Shown here: piece by piece, positions 1-7,707 of the stretch
Numbering within the stretch: position 1 is the first letter of the stretch
Layout of the letters: each line of letters opens with the position of its first letter
Virus record (IMG/VR): IMGVR_UViG_3300031236_000041
Span: 1-24,058 of that record
Reading direction: 5' to 3' (one strand)
DNA from: a virus
Length of the DNA: 24,058 nt
Notes under the pieces: generated by a model
Database searches by the model: none
What the model saw: only the letters and a program-made list of their open reading frames with translations
What the model was told of the DNA's origin: nothing
Made by a program: the position numbers and the translations under genes

Positions 1-1
1 T

Positions 2-187
2 GCCGGCGCCACGGCGGCGGAAGTGTCCTTCGAAGGCCGCATGTATCGAGCCCAGACCGCGGATGAGATCCGCAACCGCATCACCTATTTCCAGGCGCTA
101 TACCCCACCGCCTCAGACGCGCCTCCTAATCCCGTTCCGAAAACCAGGACGTTCTATCTCTTCGGCGGTAAAGGCATCGGCTGGTAA
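2..187 (+). CDS. Head-to-tail joining protein, gpW-like (partial, 5' end missing)
   Basis: The frame is open from base 2 and ends at TAA 185-187, leaving about 61 C-terminal residues. They include VSFEGRMYRAQTADEIRN, a short beta-strand pair followed by a helix, which is the layout of the small gpW family (about 70 residues in lambda). In lambda, gpW sits in the portal channel after DNA packaging and makes the platform on which FII and the tail assemble. The position directly before a lambda-type portal is the canonical W-B order. The stop overlaps the portal start by one base (TAATG), so the two are probably translationally coupled. The family call rests on this short stretch plus synteny; the start lies outside the window. 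Confidence 0.65.
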   Translation, partial: AGATAAEVSFEGRMYRAQTADEIRNRITYFQALYPTASDAPPNPVPKTRTFYLFGGKGIGW

Positions 188-1812
188 TGCCCGGCTACTT
201 CAAAACTCTCGCGGCAGCCCTCACCGGCCGCCTGACCGCCGGTAGCAGCTACATCTATCCTGCCGGCACGTCGGGCTACAACAGCGCCGCCATGGGCCGC
301 CGCACGGTCACCATCGGCAGCTCCACGCGCGGTGTCAGTTCACTCGCGCTCTCGGACGGCCCGCTGCTCACCGCTCGCGCACGCAAGGCGACCATGGACA
401 ATCCCCTGGCCGCCAACGGGGTCACCTCGTTCATCGCCGAAGTGGTCGGCACTGGTCTCCGTCCGCATTCGAGGCACTCCGACGCTGTCATCCGGCGCGC
501 ACTCGAAGCGGAGTTCGCTCTGTGGGTCCCGCAGGCCTCCGCCACCCGTCGCATCGGTCCGGACGGAACTCCCGACAGCCTGCAGGATTTCTACCTGCTG
601 CAATCGCTGGTTTGCCGCAACGTGGTCGAGGCCGGCGAGGCCTTCGCCCGCTTCCGCCCGCGCATCGCATCGGATCTGTCGCCTACCGGACTGCGCGTGC
701 CCCTGCAGATCGAGCTGATCGAGCCGGAACAGTTGCCCTTCTGGAAGATGTCCGGGCAAATGTCATCGCCCACCAACCTGGTCCGCGCCGGCATCGAGTT
801 CGATCAGGTTCATCAGCGCGTGGCGTATCACTTCTACCGCGACCATCCGGGCGACTCCACCATCTGGCCGAATGCTTTCGAGGTGGTGCGCGTCCCCTCG
901 CCGAGCGTGCTGCACATCATGGAATTCATCCGCGGCAACCAGATCCGCGGCATCACTTCACTTGCACCCATCCTGATCCAGCTCGCGGACCTGGATGATT
1001 ACGACGATGCCGAGCGATTGCGTCAGAAGCTCGGCGCCTACATGTTCGGCTGGAAAAAGTCTCTCACTCCGGACGATCCGCAGCTCAATCAGTTGACCAC
1101 GGTCGCGAACGACCAGGCCCCCGCGGGCGTGGCCTATGTGGAAGCGCAGCCGGGCACCATGACCATGCTGGATACCAACGCCGGCGAAGAGTTCGGCTTC
1201 TACAATCACCCTGGGGTCCAGAACACCTACGAGGTGTTCATGCGGGTCCAGAGAGAGACGATCGCCACGGCGCTGCGCGTCTCCTACGACATGTTGACCG
1301 GCGACATGAACCAGGTCAACTATTCGAGCGCGCGCATCCGCCTGATCGGTCTGAGGCGCATCTGGAAACAATACCAGCACGCCGTCCTCAAGCATCAGTT
1401 CTGCCGGCCGGTATGGCGCGCCTGGCTGGACGCGGCAGCCCTGGCAGGCGTCATCGATGCCAAGGATTATCGCAAGCGGCCGCAAGAGTATCTGAATGTC
1501 GAATGGCTGGCTCAGCCGTGGGAATATGTCGACCCGGTCAAAGACATTACCTCGGTCCGCATGGAAATCGAATCCTGCCTGGACTCCCGCGAAGCAAAGA
1601 TCGCCGAGAGAGGCGGCGTACCCGAGGAGGTCGACGAGGCCATCAAGCGGGATCACGACCGCGAGAAGCTGCTGGGCATTGTTCCCGTGTATGGGAATTC
1701 GAGGGTAACCGAGACGGTTCCGCCCGGACAGAACGAGGACCTGGCTGGAACTGAACCGGCCCCGCCCGACTCCGGGGCTCCGCAGGCGCCACCTTCCAGG
1801 AAGGGCAAATGA
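187..1812 (+). CDS. Phage portal protein, lambda gpB family
   Basis: This 541-residue protein is close in length to lambda gpB (533). It should form the ring at the capsid vertex through which DNA is packaged and ejected. The N-terminal third carries RARKATMDNPLAANGVTSFI and VVGTGLRPH, typical of lambda-type portals in which a helix of repeated Arg/Asn leads into the wing domain. The middle contains ETIATALRVSYDMLTGDMNQ (about residues 357-376), the best conserved portal motif, followed by NYSSARIRLIGLRRIWKQYQ in the stem/crown region. The C-terminal tail is rich in Pro, Gly and Glu and probably disordered. The start at 187 overlaps the W-like stop. The stop TGA (1810-1812) is itself the first three bases of the octamer palindrome that follows. 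The family call is secure. Confidence 0.95.
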   Translation: MPGYFKTLAAALTGRLTAGSSYIYPAGTSGYNSAAMGRRTVTIGSSTRGVSSLALSDGPLLTARARKATMDNPLAANGVTSFIAEVVGTGLRPHSRHSDAVIRRALEAEFALWVPQASATRRIGPDGTPDSLQDFYLLQSLVCRNVVEAGEAFARFRPRIASDLSPTGLRVPLQIELIEPEQLPFWKMSGQMSSPTNLVRAGIEFDQVHQRVAYHFYRDHPGDSTIWPNAFEVVRVPSPSVLHIMEFIRGNQIRGITSLAPILIQLADLDDYDDAERLRQKLGAYMFGWKKSLTPDDPQLNQLTTVANDQAPAGVAYVEAQPGTMTMLDTNAGEEFGFYNHPGVQNTYEVFMRVQRETIATALRVSYDMLTGDMNQVNYSSARIRLIGLRRIWKQYQHAVLKHQFCRPVWRAWLDAAALAGVIDAKDYRKRPQEYLNVEWLAQPWEYVDPVKDITSVRMEIESCLDSREAKIAERGGVPEEVDEAIKRDHDREKLLGIVPVYGNSRVTETVPPGQNEDLAGTEPAPPDSGAPQAPPSRKGK

Positions 1813-1905
1813 GCGGGCGAGCCGGAGAGGGGGCGAGCGGGCGAAAAAGCAACAGTGTCGCGCGGCAGAATCGCCCGCTCGCCCCATCGCCCCCTCGCCC
1901 GCTCA
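1810..1905. repeat. Octamer-built palindromic element, copy 1
   Basis: Two 35-base arms (1810-1844 and 1871-1905) are inverted copies of each other, matching at 31 of 35 positions around a 26-base loop. Each arm starts with TGA and is then four octamers: GCGGGCGA, GCCGGAGA, GGGGGCGA, GCGGGCGA on the left; read from the right end, GCGGGCGA, GGGGGCGA, TGGGGCGA, GCGGGCGA. The element lies between the portal and protease genes, and its first TGA is the portal stop codon. A second copy lies at 13532-13627. The transcript would fold into a very stable hairpin, which could affect transcription or mRNA decay in the late operon. No U-run follows, so it is not a standard terminator. Confidence 0.85.
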
Positions 1906-1921
1906 GCCCCAAGGACCCCAA

Positions 1922-3517
1922 ATGATCGCACTACCCAGACTCGCCGGCCGCATCTTCGGCGTTCCTCTCGCCATCGAGCGCGGCAAGCTCGATGTGATTG
2001 TGGCCGCGGTCGCGCCGCGCCTGCTCGGAGGAAGTCTCGCCATGTGGGACGGCGACGACGATCCCCCGCCAAAGGCTAAGACTTCCAACATCACCCAGGA
2101 CGGAATAGCCGTCATTGACATTCAAGGCACCCTGGTGAGTAAGTCGACCGGCATGGACGCGGCCAGCGGCTTGACCACTTACGCGCAGATCGCCACCGAT
2201 TTCCTCTCCGCTGTAGCCAATCCGTCCGTGCGCGGCATTCTGCTGAACATCGACTCGCCCGGCGGCGAGGTCCAGGGCATGTTCGACCTGGCGGACGCCA
2301 TGCTCGCAGCCCGTGGCAGCAAACCAATCTGCGCATTCGCCGGCTCGGCATTTTCAGCCGCGTACCTTCTTGCAAGCACCGCCGACTGGATCGTCGTGCC
2401 GCGCGATGCCGGCGTGGGCAGTGTCGGCGTCATGATGCTGCACCTGGATGAATCCGGCGCCGACCAGAAAGCCGGCCTCAAATACACAGCCATCTTCGCC
2501 GGCGATCGCAAGAACGACGGCAGCCCGCATGAACCGCTGACTGACTCAGCCCGCGCGCGCATGCAGGAAAGGGTCGATACGGTCTACGGCCTTTTCGTCG
2601 CTTCCGTGTCACGCGGCCGCGGCATGACCGCGGAAGCCATAAAGAAGACCCAGGCACTCACTTACACGGGACAAGCCGGCGTGGACGTTGGCTTCGCCGA
2701 TTCGGTCGGCACTCAGTCCAACGCTCTCGCGTCAGTTAAACACGCCGTACGTACCAACAAGAAAACCATTTCCGCGGCAGCAGCCGCACAACTAGGAGAA
2801 CGAATGATGGCAGCTATCGCAAAACACCACACCGCAACCTCGGACGCCCCTTGGGATCCCGCCGAGAATGTGAAACGGCTTCCGAGCGAGCAAAAGCCGC
2901 TAGAAGGAGCGCACGCCTGGGTCGATCCGGCCGGCAACGCGGACAGCAAGGCGAGTTACAAGTTCCCACACCACAATGTCAGTGACGACGGCAAAGTAGG
3001 CGCCGCCAATCTGGCAGGTGCCACTGCCGGCATAGAGGCACTGAACGGAGCCGAGGGAAAGGCCATGCCCGCCGCGGATCGGCAGGGCGTGCATGACCAC
3101 CTGGCCGCGCATTTGAAAGACGCTGGCAAGGAAGTACCCGAGCTGATGGACCTGGATGGTTCAGCAGCAGCAGCCGCGCCGCCGCTCCATGCCGGCACAG
3201 CGATCGATCTGAATGCCATCCGCGCCGCCGCTCGCGACGAAGTCCGCGCCGATATCGATCTGATCGTCGATATGTGCGCCATCGCCGGCAAGCCCGCCCT
3301 GGCCGCGAAATTCATTGTCGAGAAGACCACCGCCGCCGACGTGAGCAAGCAACTGCTCGCCGCCAAGGTCGCGGAAAACGGTCCGGAGTTGGACAGTTCA
3401 GTAATGCCGGGCGCCGATGCACACAAGCCTGGCAAAGGTGCAGCACCCAAGGGCAAGGCAAAACCCTGGAAAGAAATCATCGCCGGCGTCTGCGGGCGAA
3501 AGGAGAAACAAAACTAA
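1922..3517 (+). CDS. S49 capsid assembly protease fused to scaffold domain (lambda gpC-like)
   Basis: The protein has 531 residues. The N-terminal part is an SppA/ClpP-fold S49 peptidase: LLNIDSPGGEVQGMFDLADA at about 108-127 is the oxyanion-side motif. Ser145 in GSAFSAAYLL is the likely nucleophile, and Lys197 in AGDRKNDGSP is the likely general base. As in lambda gpC, it should cut scaffold and portal tails during prohead maturation. From about residue 295 comes a scaffold-type region with YKFPHHNV and GVHDHLAAHL motifs, an Ala/Gly-rich linker, a helical stretch and a basic C-terminus ending GRKEKQN. The start ATG has AAGGA six bases upstream. A second in-frame start within the gene is listed separately. 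Confidence 0.92.
   Translation: MIALPRLAGRIFGVPLAIERGKLDVIVAAVAPRLLGGSLAMWDGDDDPPPKAKTSNITQDGIAVIDIQGTLVSKSTGMDAASGLTTYAQIATDFLSAVANPSVRGILLNIDSPGGEVQGMFDLADAMLAARGSKPICAFAGSAFSAAYLLASTADWIVVPRDAGVGSVGVMMLHLDESGADQKAGLKYTAIFAGDRKNDGSPHEPLTDSARARMQERVDTVYGLFVASVSRGRGMTAEAIKKTQALTYTGQAGVDVGFADSVGTQSNALASVKHAVRTNKKTISAAAAAQLGERMMAAIAKHHTATSDAPWDPAENVKRLPSEQKPLEGAHAWVDPAGNADSKASYKFPHHNVSDDGKVGAANLAGATAGIEALNGAEGKAMPAADRQGVHDHLAAHLKDAGKEVPELMDLDGSAAAAAPPLHAGTAIDLNAIRAAARDEVRADIDLIVDMCAIAGKPALAAKFIVEKTTAADVSKQLLAAKVAENGPELDSSVMPGADAHKPGKGAAPKGKAKPWKEIIAGVCGRKEKQN
2794..2806 (+). promoter_or_regulatory. Internal ribosome-binding site and start for nested scaffold
   Basis: AGGAGAACGAATG is a strong Shine-Dalgarno core with five bases between AGGAG and the ATG, inside a coding sequence and in frame with it. 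It marks the boundary between peptidase and scaffold regions and probably sets the ratio of scaffold to protease. Confidence 0.7.
2804..3517 (+). CDS. Nested in-frame scaffold protein (Nu3-like) from an internal start
   Basis: Inside the protease gene, the in-frame codon pair ATGATG (2804-2809) is preceded by AGGAG at 2794-2798, five bases away. This is as good a ribosome-binding site as any in the window. Translation from here gives 237 residues beginning MMAAIAKHHT, which is the scaffold region without the peptidase. In lambda, Nu3 is made in exactly this way from an internal start in gene C, giving excess free scaffold over protease-scaffold fusion. The site lies in the linker just after the peptidase domain, where such a start is expected. 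Use of this start is inferred from sequence and family precedent. Confidence 0.7.
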   Translation: MMAAIAKHHTATSDAPWDPAENVKRLPSEQKPLEGAHAWVDPAGNADSKASYKFPHHNVSDDGKVGAANLAGATAGIEALNGAEGKAMPAADRQGVHDHLAAHLKDAGKEVPELMDLDGSAAAAAPPLHAGTAIDLNAIRAAARDEVRADIDLIVDMCAIAGKPALAAKFIVEKTTAADVSKQLLAAKVAENGPELDSSVMPGADAHKPGKGAAPKGKAKPWKEIIAGVCGRKEKQN

Positions 3518-3518
3518 C

Positions 3519-3911
3519 ATGCTTATCTACGAAGATCCCCGCATCGGCGACGTACTCCTGTACCAGTCCGGTGAGGTGGTCAATTACGTCATCGACACCG
3601 TGACCGTCGAGTCCGGAACGCTGGCGTGCACCATCGGCCAGGTCATGGGCAAAGTCACTGCGACCGGTAAATTCACTCAGGTGGCCACCGCCGCCGTGGA
3701 CGGCTCCGCGGTTGCCGCGGGCGTGCTGCTGGAAATGATTCCCGCCACTCTGACCGCCGATGCCCAGTTCAACGTGCTGACCCGCGGACCCGCGGTGGTC
3801 AAGAGCACGGGGCTGGTGTTTACGACCGGCATGACCGGCACTCAGATCACCGCTGCCGAGGCGCAGCTTCTCGCACTCGGAATCAAAACCGAGCTCGCAT
3901 TCGGCGTGTAA
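3519..3911 (+). CDS. Head decoration protein, lambda gpD family
   Basis: This is a 130-residue beta-rich protein. The start at 3519 is chosen because AAAGGAG (3499-3505) precedes it and because it begins one base after the protease stop; the frame is open further upstream, but that would overlap the protease gene. The core VAAGVLLEMIPATLTADAQF followed by NVLTRGPAVVKSTGL is the usual signature of the D/HDPD family, in which a trimeric cement protein binds the outside of the expanded capsid at three-fold sites. LALGIKTE near the end also fits. The place between protease and major capsid protein matches lambda order C-D-E. The protein is slightly longer than lambda gpD (110). Confidence 0.85.
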   Translation: MLIYEDPRIGDVLLYQSGEVVNYVIDTVTVESGTLACTIGQVMGKVTATGKFTQVATAAVDGSAVAAGVLLEMIPATLTADAQFNVLTRGPAVVKSTGLVFTTGMTGTQITAAEAQLLALGIKTELAFGV

Positions 3912-3945
3912 AGGACGCCCCACTCTCAGCAAAAGGAAAACTCAC

Positions 3946-5007
3946 ATGGGTATAGACATTCTCAATGTATTCACTCAGGACGCTTTCGGCGTCGTCGCCC
4001 TGAGCGAAGCTGTTAACGACATCACGCCGCAATACGGGCGCCTCGGCGCCATGGGCCTGTTCAAGGACGAGGGCGTGAATCAGCGCACCGTCGCCGTGGA
4101 CTTCGACCCCATCACCAACCAACTGCTCCCGCAATCCCGCTGGGGCGGACCCGGCGTGGCCAACAAGACGCAGGTTGCGCGCACGCACAGCTATGCACTG
4201 CCGCACTTCCCCATCAACGATCAGATCCTCGCCGGGGATCTGCAGGGCCGCCGCCGGCCGGGTTCCGACGAAGTCCAGGACGCGCAATGGCTCCTGGGCA
4301 AGAAGATGAAGGAAATGCGCCTGAAGCTCGAGCAGACCATCGAGTGGATGAAATTGGGCGTGCTCAAATCCGGCAACATCACCGACGGTTTGGGCAACGT
4401 GATCCTGAATATCTACACCGACTTCGGGATCACGCAGGCCGTCACTTCGCTGGCCCTCGCTACGTCCACCACCGACGTCATGGGCGCGATCGCGAAACAG
4501 AAGCGCACGGTGCTGCTCAACCTGCGCGGCGAGCTGATGAGTCAGTTCATCGGCCTGTGCTCGGATACCTTCTACGATGCGCTGGTCTCGCATCCCAACG
4601 TCAAAGTGGCGTTCACCTATTACCAGAACAACGGCCAGAACCTGGCCGGCGACTATTCGGGCGCCAACGAGCAGCCCAACGCCGCGGGTATGACCAATCA
4701 GGGCGTGCGCGGGTTCACCTTCGGCGGCGTCACCTGGGTCAACTACACCGGCGCGGTCACCGATTCGACCGGCGCCAGTCAGCCGCTGATCGATGCCGGC
4801 TCCTCGTATCTCTTTCCGCTCGGGACCTCCATCTTCAAGACCTTTTACGCTCCCGCGGACTACATGGAGACGGTCAACACCGAGGGCCTGCCCTTCTACG
4901 CCAAGCAGCGGCCGCTCGACTACGACAAGGGCATCGAGATGGAATGCCAGACCAACCCTCTGCCCATCTGCCTGAAGCCGCTGGTCATTCAGAAGTTGAC
5001 CCTCTGA
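3946..5007 (+). CDS. Major capsid protein, lambda gpE family
   Basis: The protein has 353 residues against 341 in lambda gpE. It opens with MGIDILNVFTQDAFGVVALS and continues QYGRLGAMGLF, then ALPHFPINDQILAGDLQGRR, all standard landmarks of the E-type HK97-fold capsid protein. The C-terminal part contains FAPADY-like YAPADYMETVNTEGLPFYAK and ends with CLKPLVIQKLTL. This subunit builds the icosahedral shell, with the upstream decoration protein on its outer face. An AAAAGGAAAA stretch lies just before the ATG. The fold and role are secure. Confidence 0.95.
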   Translation: MGIDILNVFTQDAFGVVALSEAVNDITPQYGRLGAMGLFKDEGVNQRTVAVDFDPITNQLLPQSRWGGPGVANKTQVARTHSYALPHFPINDQILAGDLQGRRRPGSDEVQDAQWLLGKKMKEMRLKLEQTIEWMKLGVLKSGNITDGLGNVILNIYTDFGITQAVTSLALATSTTDVMGAIAKQKRTVLLNLRGELMSQFIGLCSDTFYDALVSHPNVKVAFTYYQNNGQNLAGDYSGANEQPNAAGMTNQGVRGFTFGGVTWVNYTGAVTDSTGASQPLIDAGSSYLFPLGTSIFKTFYAPADYMETVNTEGLPFYAKQRPLDYDKGIEMECQTNPLPICLKPLVIQKLTL

Positions 5008-5014
5008 GCCTCCC

Positions 5015-5338
5015 GTGGGCAACTTCGCCACTCTGCTGGCAACGCTGAATAGCGGCGCCATAGGTGTGTTCGGGACCGCGGCGACTTACCAGCCGCCCGC
5101 GGGGCCCGCCATACAAATCCAGGGGATCATCCTCGCTTCCGGGATGCCGGAATCCACGGCGCCGGGATATTACTGTGACTTCTTCGTTTCCGTGGGGCCG
5201 GCAACGGGAAATTTGCCGGTCGCGCCGGTCCGCTATTCGACGGTGATCTTGAATGGCGTGGCTTATTACGTCAACGACGTCGTCGCGGACAAAGTGGGGA
5301 ACGGTTACCGCCTCATCCTCAACAAGAATTTTCCATGA
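5015..5338 (+). CDS. Head-tail connector, FII-like
   Basis: This 107-residue protein starts with GTG seven bases after the capsid stop and has no clear Shine-Dalgarno site, so it probably depends on translational coupling. The region FGTAATYQPP aligns in character with the GTSATI segment of lambda FII, and GVAYYVNDVVADKVGNGYRL with the beta-hairpin near the FII C-terminus (length 117 in lambda). FII docks on gpW at the portal and accepts the finished tail. Location directly after gene E supports this. Similarity is visible only in pattern, so another small connector family is possible. The stop overlaps the next ATG by four bases (ATGA). Confidence 0.6.
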   Translation: MGNFATLLATLNSGAIGVFGTAATYQPPAGPAIQIQGIILASGMPESTAPGYYCDFFVSVGPATGNLPVAPVRYSTVILNGVAYYVNDVVADKVGNGYRLILNKNFP

Positions 5339-5874
5339 CAAATAAACAGGGCGAAAAACCTCAACAGCTTGCAGAATTAAAATCCGTCGCTGAATGCGAA
5401 GAGGCCATGCACCGCCTGCTGGAGTTCTCCACCAGGCGCGAAGAGCTGGAAGCCGAGCGAGACCGGCTGATGGGCGATACCAACCGGATGTATGCGCCGG
5501 GCATCGCCCTGCTTGCCGGCCAGGCGCAGAGTCTCGAATTGCAGTTGCAGCAATACTATCTGGCTCACGCCGCGGAGATCGAGAAGGGCGGTGCGAAAAT
5601 CCTAAAGCTCGCGGCCGGTGTCATTGGCATGCGTTTGACGCCGCCGTCGCTGAAGCTGCTCAACAAGAAGTGGACCTGGGAGTCCGTGCGCGCCGCGCTG
5701 CATCAAGTCTTCGGCGAAAAGTACGACAGCATCAAGCCTCCAGAGCTGGACAAACGGGGTGTTAAGAAGGAACTCCCACTCGATCAGCTCAAAGAATACG
5801 GGCTCAAGCTCGACCAGGAAGAGATCTTCTACGCGGAGCCGCTGCGCCCGGCCCGCTCATCGCAAGCGGCTTAA
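5335..5874 (+). CDS. Mu Gam-like host-nuclease inhibitor / DNA-end-binding protein
   Basis: The 179-residue protein has a long N-terminal coiled-coil half (about 15-80, many Glu/Arg/Leu) containing YAPGIALLAGQAQSLELQLQ, followed by KGGAKILKLAAGVIGMRLTP, PSLKLLNKKWTWESV and a C-terminal QEEIFYAEP. This order of helix pair, TG(V/T)IG-RLTPPS strand, then EEFYIEP-like end is the pattern of the Mu Gam family, Ku-like proteins that bind double-stranded DNA ends and block RecBCD-type exonucleases. Family length (about 175) agrees. It overlaps the FII-like gene by four bases and abuts the next gene (TAAATG), so it is expressed with late structural genes, which is unusual for Gam. Function is inferred from the family; a structural reuse of the fold is possible. 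Confidence 0.75.
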   Translation: MTNKQGEKPQQLAELKSVAECEEAMHRLLEFSTRREELEAERDRLMGDTNRMYAPGIALLAGQAQSLELQLQQYYLAHAAEIEKGGAKILKLAAGVIGMRLTPPSLKLLNKKWTWESVRAALHQVFGEKYDSIKPPELDKRGVKKELPLDQLKEYGLKLDQEEIFYAEPLRPARSSQAA

Positions 5875-6408
5875 ATGATCAGTGTCGAAGTATCGAGAGC
5901 CGCGCGCCTGGCCGTCGCAGCCGATCTCACCGCCTTCTTTCAGGCCAACCTGACTCAGGCGTCCACCGATTTCGGGGTACCCGGCTTCACTATCAACTTC
6001 GCCGGCGAGTCCGACCAAGGCATCGCCTTCGTGCAGGCCAAGCTGACCCGCGAAGATCTCTTCAAACTACTCAAGCCGCAGACCACCTGCATGGCCCTCT
6101 GGTCGGACGAGCTCGAAGACCAGAATTGGCAGCACCCCAATATCTTTTCGGGTTCGGTGACGGTCGCCGGCGAAGTTCATCGCTGGGTCTTGGTCGATCA
6201 GCTCGCCGACCTGGCCAACGGCGAAGACTATTTGGACGCCATCAAAACGGCGCTCATCGAGACTTTCAACGGGCCCGCTTCCGAGATCAACGGCGGAGGC
6301 GTTTGGTACAACCACGCCCTTCGCATCGAGAACACGGAGTGGACCTGGTTTAAGGATGGCGTCGTCGCCACCGTGCATTTCCAACTTTTATTTGAGGTCA
6401 CCACATGA
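5875..6408 (+). CDS. Probable tail terminator / tail completion protein (gpU position)
   Basis: The protein has 177 residues. It starts with helix-rich VSRAARLAVAADLTAFFQAN, then a beta core including HRWVLVDQLADLAN and a helix DYLDAIKTALIETFNG. It ends with VVATVHFQLLFEVTT, a strand typical of tail terminator proteins, where input parameters to a small alpha/beta domain end in a measured-value strand. It lies between connector and tail tube genes, the place of lambda gpU, which caps the finished tail and joins it to the head. The family is not recognised with certainty from sequence alone; the call is mainly synteny plus fold impression. Its stop overlaps the next start (ATGA). Confidence 0.5.
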   Translation: MISVEVSRAARLAVAADLTAFFQANLTQASTDFGVPGFTINFAGESDQGIAFVQAKLTREDLFKLLKPQTTCMALWSDELEDQNWQHPNIFSGSVTVAGEVHRWVLVDQLADLANGEDYLDAIKTALIETFNGPASEINGGGVWYNHALRIENTEWTWFKDGVVATVHFQLLFEVTT

Positions 6409-6686
6409 CATATCGTTTTCTGGGCACGCAGACATTGATTCTCGGCCCCAATCCACTGAGGCTCAACCGCTTCGGACAGAAGTTCGAGCTGACGGAAGAG
6501 CAGCTCCCGGACGTCCTCCACGAGCGAGGCATCGCGGCCATTCCGGAAGAGGCTTTCTGCGAGATCTTTCCCGAAGGGAAAGTGGATCCCAAAGCGAAGG
6601 ACTTCGCCGATCAGAAAAGCCGCGCCCTCGCCGTGCTATTCGAGCTGAGGAAGCCCCCGAGCGACACACCAAAGGAGGCCGTGTAA
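6405..6686 (+). CDS. Small hypothetical tail-region protein
   Basis: This 93-residue protein overlaps the previous gene by four bases and ends four bases before the tail tube gene. The N-terminus MTYRFLGTQTLILGPNPLRL suggests two short beta strands. The middle QKFELTEEQLPDVLHERGIA and IPEEAFCEIF looks helical, and the last third is charged and rich in Lys/Pro. No domain is recognised. Its tight coupling to terminator-like and tail tube genes suggests a structural or assembly role in the tail. AAAGGAG at its own 3' end serves as the ribosome-binding site of the tail tube gene. Confidence 0.7.
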   Translation: MTYRFLGTQTLILGPNPLRLNRFGQKFELTEEQLPDVLHERGIAAIPEEAFCEIFPEGKVDPKAKDFADQKSRALAVLFELRKPPSDTPKEAV

Positions 6687-6690
6687 CAAA

Positions 6691-7707
6691 ATGGCCAATC
6701 AACCGTACACTAGACTCCAGTTAAGTTTCCCGGTGATCGAGGCGACCTACGGCATCGTGCCGGCGTCGCATCCCGTGAATGCCGACTGTTGCCTGATCAC
6801 GACCCTTGCGGACGACGCGAAAAACCCCGAAATCGTACGTCCCGACAAGACCGGAAGCTTCGGTGAAATCCTGGGCATCATGGGCCGGCGGTCTGCCACC
6901 TGGTCCGCCACGCTCTCTGCCGCCGGAAACGGCGTTAGGGGCGTCAAGCCGGATTGCGACGAATACCTGCAGCTCGCTTTCGGCCAGGCCTCCGTCGCGG
7001 TCGCCAGCACCTCGGTGACTTACACGATGAACGAGACGGGCTGCCCCACGGCCTCGATCTTCGACTACAACGCGCCGGGCACGGTCACCCAGTTCGTCGC
7101 TTTGGGCTGTCTCTGCAGCAAGTTCGGCGCCTCGTTCGGCGGCGACGTTCCCATGCTCACCTTCTCCGGCGAGTGCATGTGGGTATATGACACCATTCAG
7201 GCCGCGGATGCCAATACCGACGCTACCGCCAAGGGCGGCCTGGCCACTTTCCCGGCGCAGCCCACCGCTCCCGTAACCAACGGCGCGCCGCCGCAAGGCT
7301 TCTCTGGCGTCATCTCGCTCGATGGCAACACCTTCACCACGCTGCGCACCGGCTCGATCGACATGACCCTGGCCCGCGAGCTGGAGAAGGACGGCTTCAG
7401 TGTGTACCCGATCGCGCCCGGCGCCGGATTGTACTCCGTCTCTTTCTCGTGCGAACTCTATGACGATGACTCGACCATCCTGAACACTCTCAAAACGGCT
7501 GCGACGGATCCGCTGGGCCCGGTCATCACCATCAGTTTCCAGATCGGCACGATCGCCGGCAACATCTGGACTTACACGCTGAAAAATTGCCGCGTCGTCA
7601 TGCCTACCTATGACAAACAGCAGGCCCGCCGGACAGTGAAGTTCACTGGCAAGGCGCATGACACCTCGATAGGCTCGGCGGACGCTTTCGTTCTAGTGAT
7701 CACTTAG
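6691..7707 (+). CDS. Major tail tube protein (gpV-like role)
   Basis: This is a 338-residue, beta-rich protein with an AAAGGAG site about 12 bases upstream. Features fitting tail tube proteins are an early DKTGSFGEILGIMGRRSATW block, repeated beta-hairpins, GSIDMTLARELEKDGFSVYP in the second half, and a C-terminal TVKFTGKAHDTSIGSADAFV stretch like the last strands of tube subunits. It would polymerise as hexameric rings around the tape measure protein. The position before the G/GT chaperones and tape measure is that of lambda gene V. It is larger than gpV (246), so it may carry an extra surface domain. The stop TAG is overlapped by the stop of an opposite-strand gene. Confidence 0.75.
   Translation: MANQPYTRLQLSFPVIEATYGIVPASHPVNADCCLITTLADDAKNPEIVRPDKTGSFGEILGIMGRRSATWSATLSAAGNGVRGVKPDCDEYLQLAFGQASVAVASTSVTYTMNETGCPTASIFDYNAPGTVTQFVALGCLCSKFGASFGGDVPMLTFSGECMWVYDTIQAADANTDATAKGGLATFPAQPTAPVTNGAPPQGFSGVISLDGNTFTTLRTGSIDMTLARELEKDGFSVYPIAPGAGLYSVSFSCELYDDDSTILNTLKTAATDPLGPVITISFQIGTIAGNIWTYTLKNCRVVMPTYDKQQARRTVKFTGKAHDTSIGSADAFVLVIT

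Noticed and set aside
1810-1905. Palindrome considered as an intrinsic terminator or phage attachment site
   Set aside because: No U-run follows either arm, the second copy lies inside the operon, and no integrase or tRNA fragment is near.
3883-5061. Long opposite-strand frame across the major capsid gene, with similar frames opposite the portal, tail tube, distal tail and hub genes
   Set aside because: They mirror strongly supported plus-strand genes, have Arg/Gly/Val/His-rich composition and no recognisable motifs. This is the usual effect of high GC at third codon positions.
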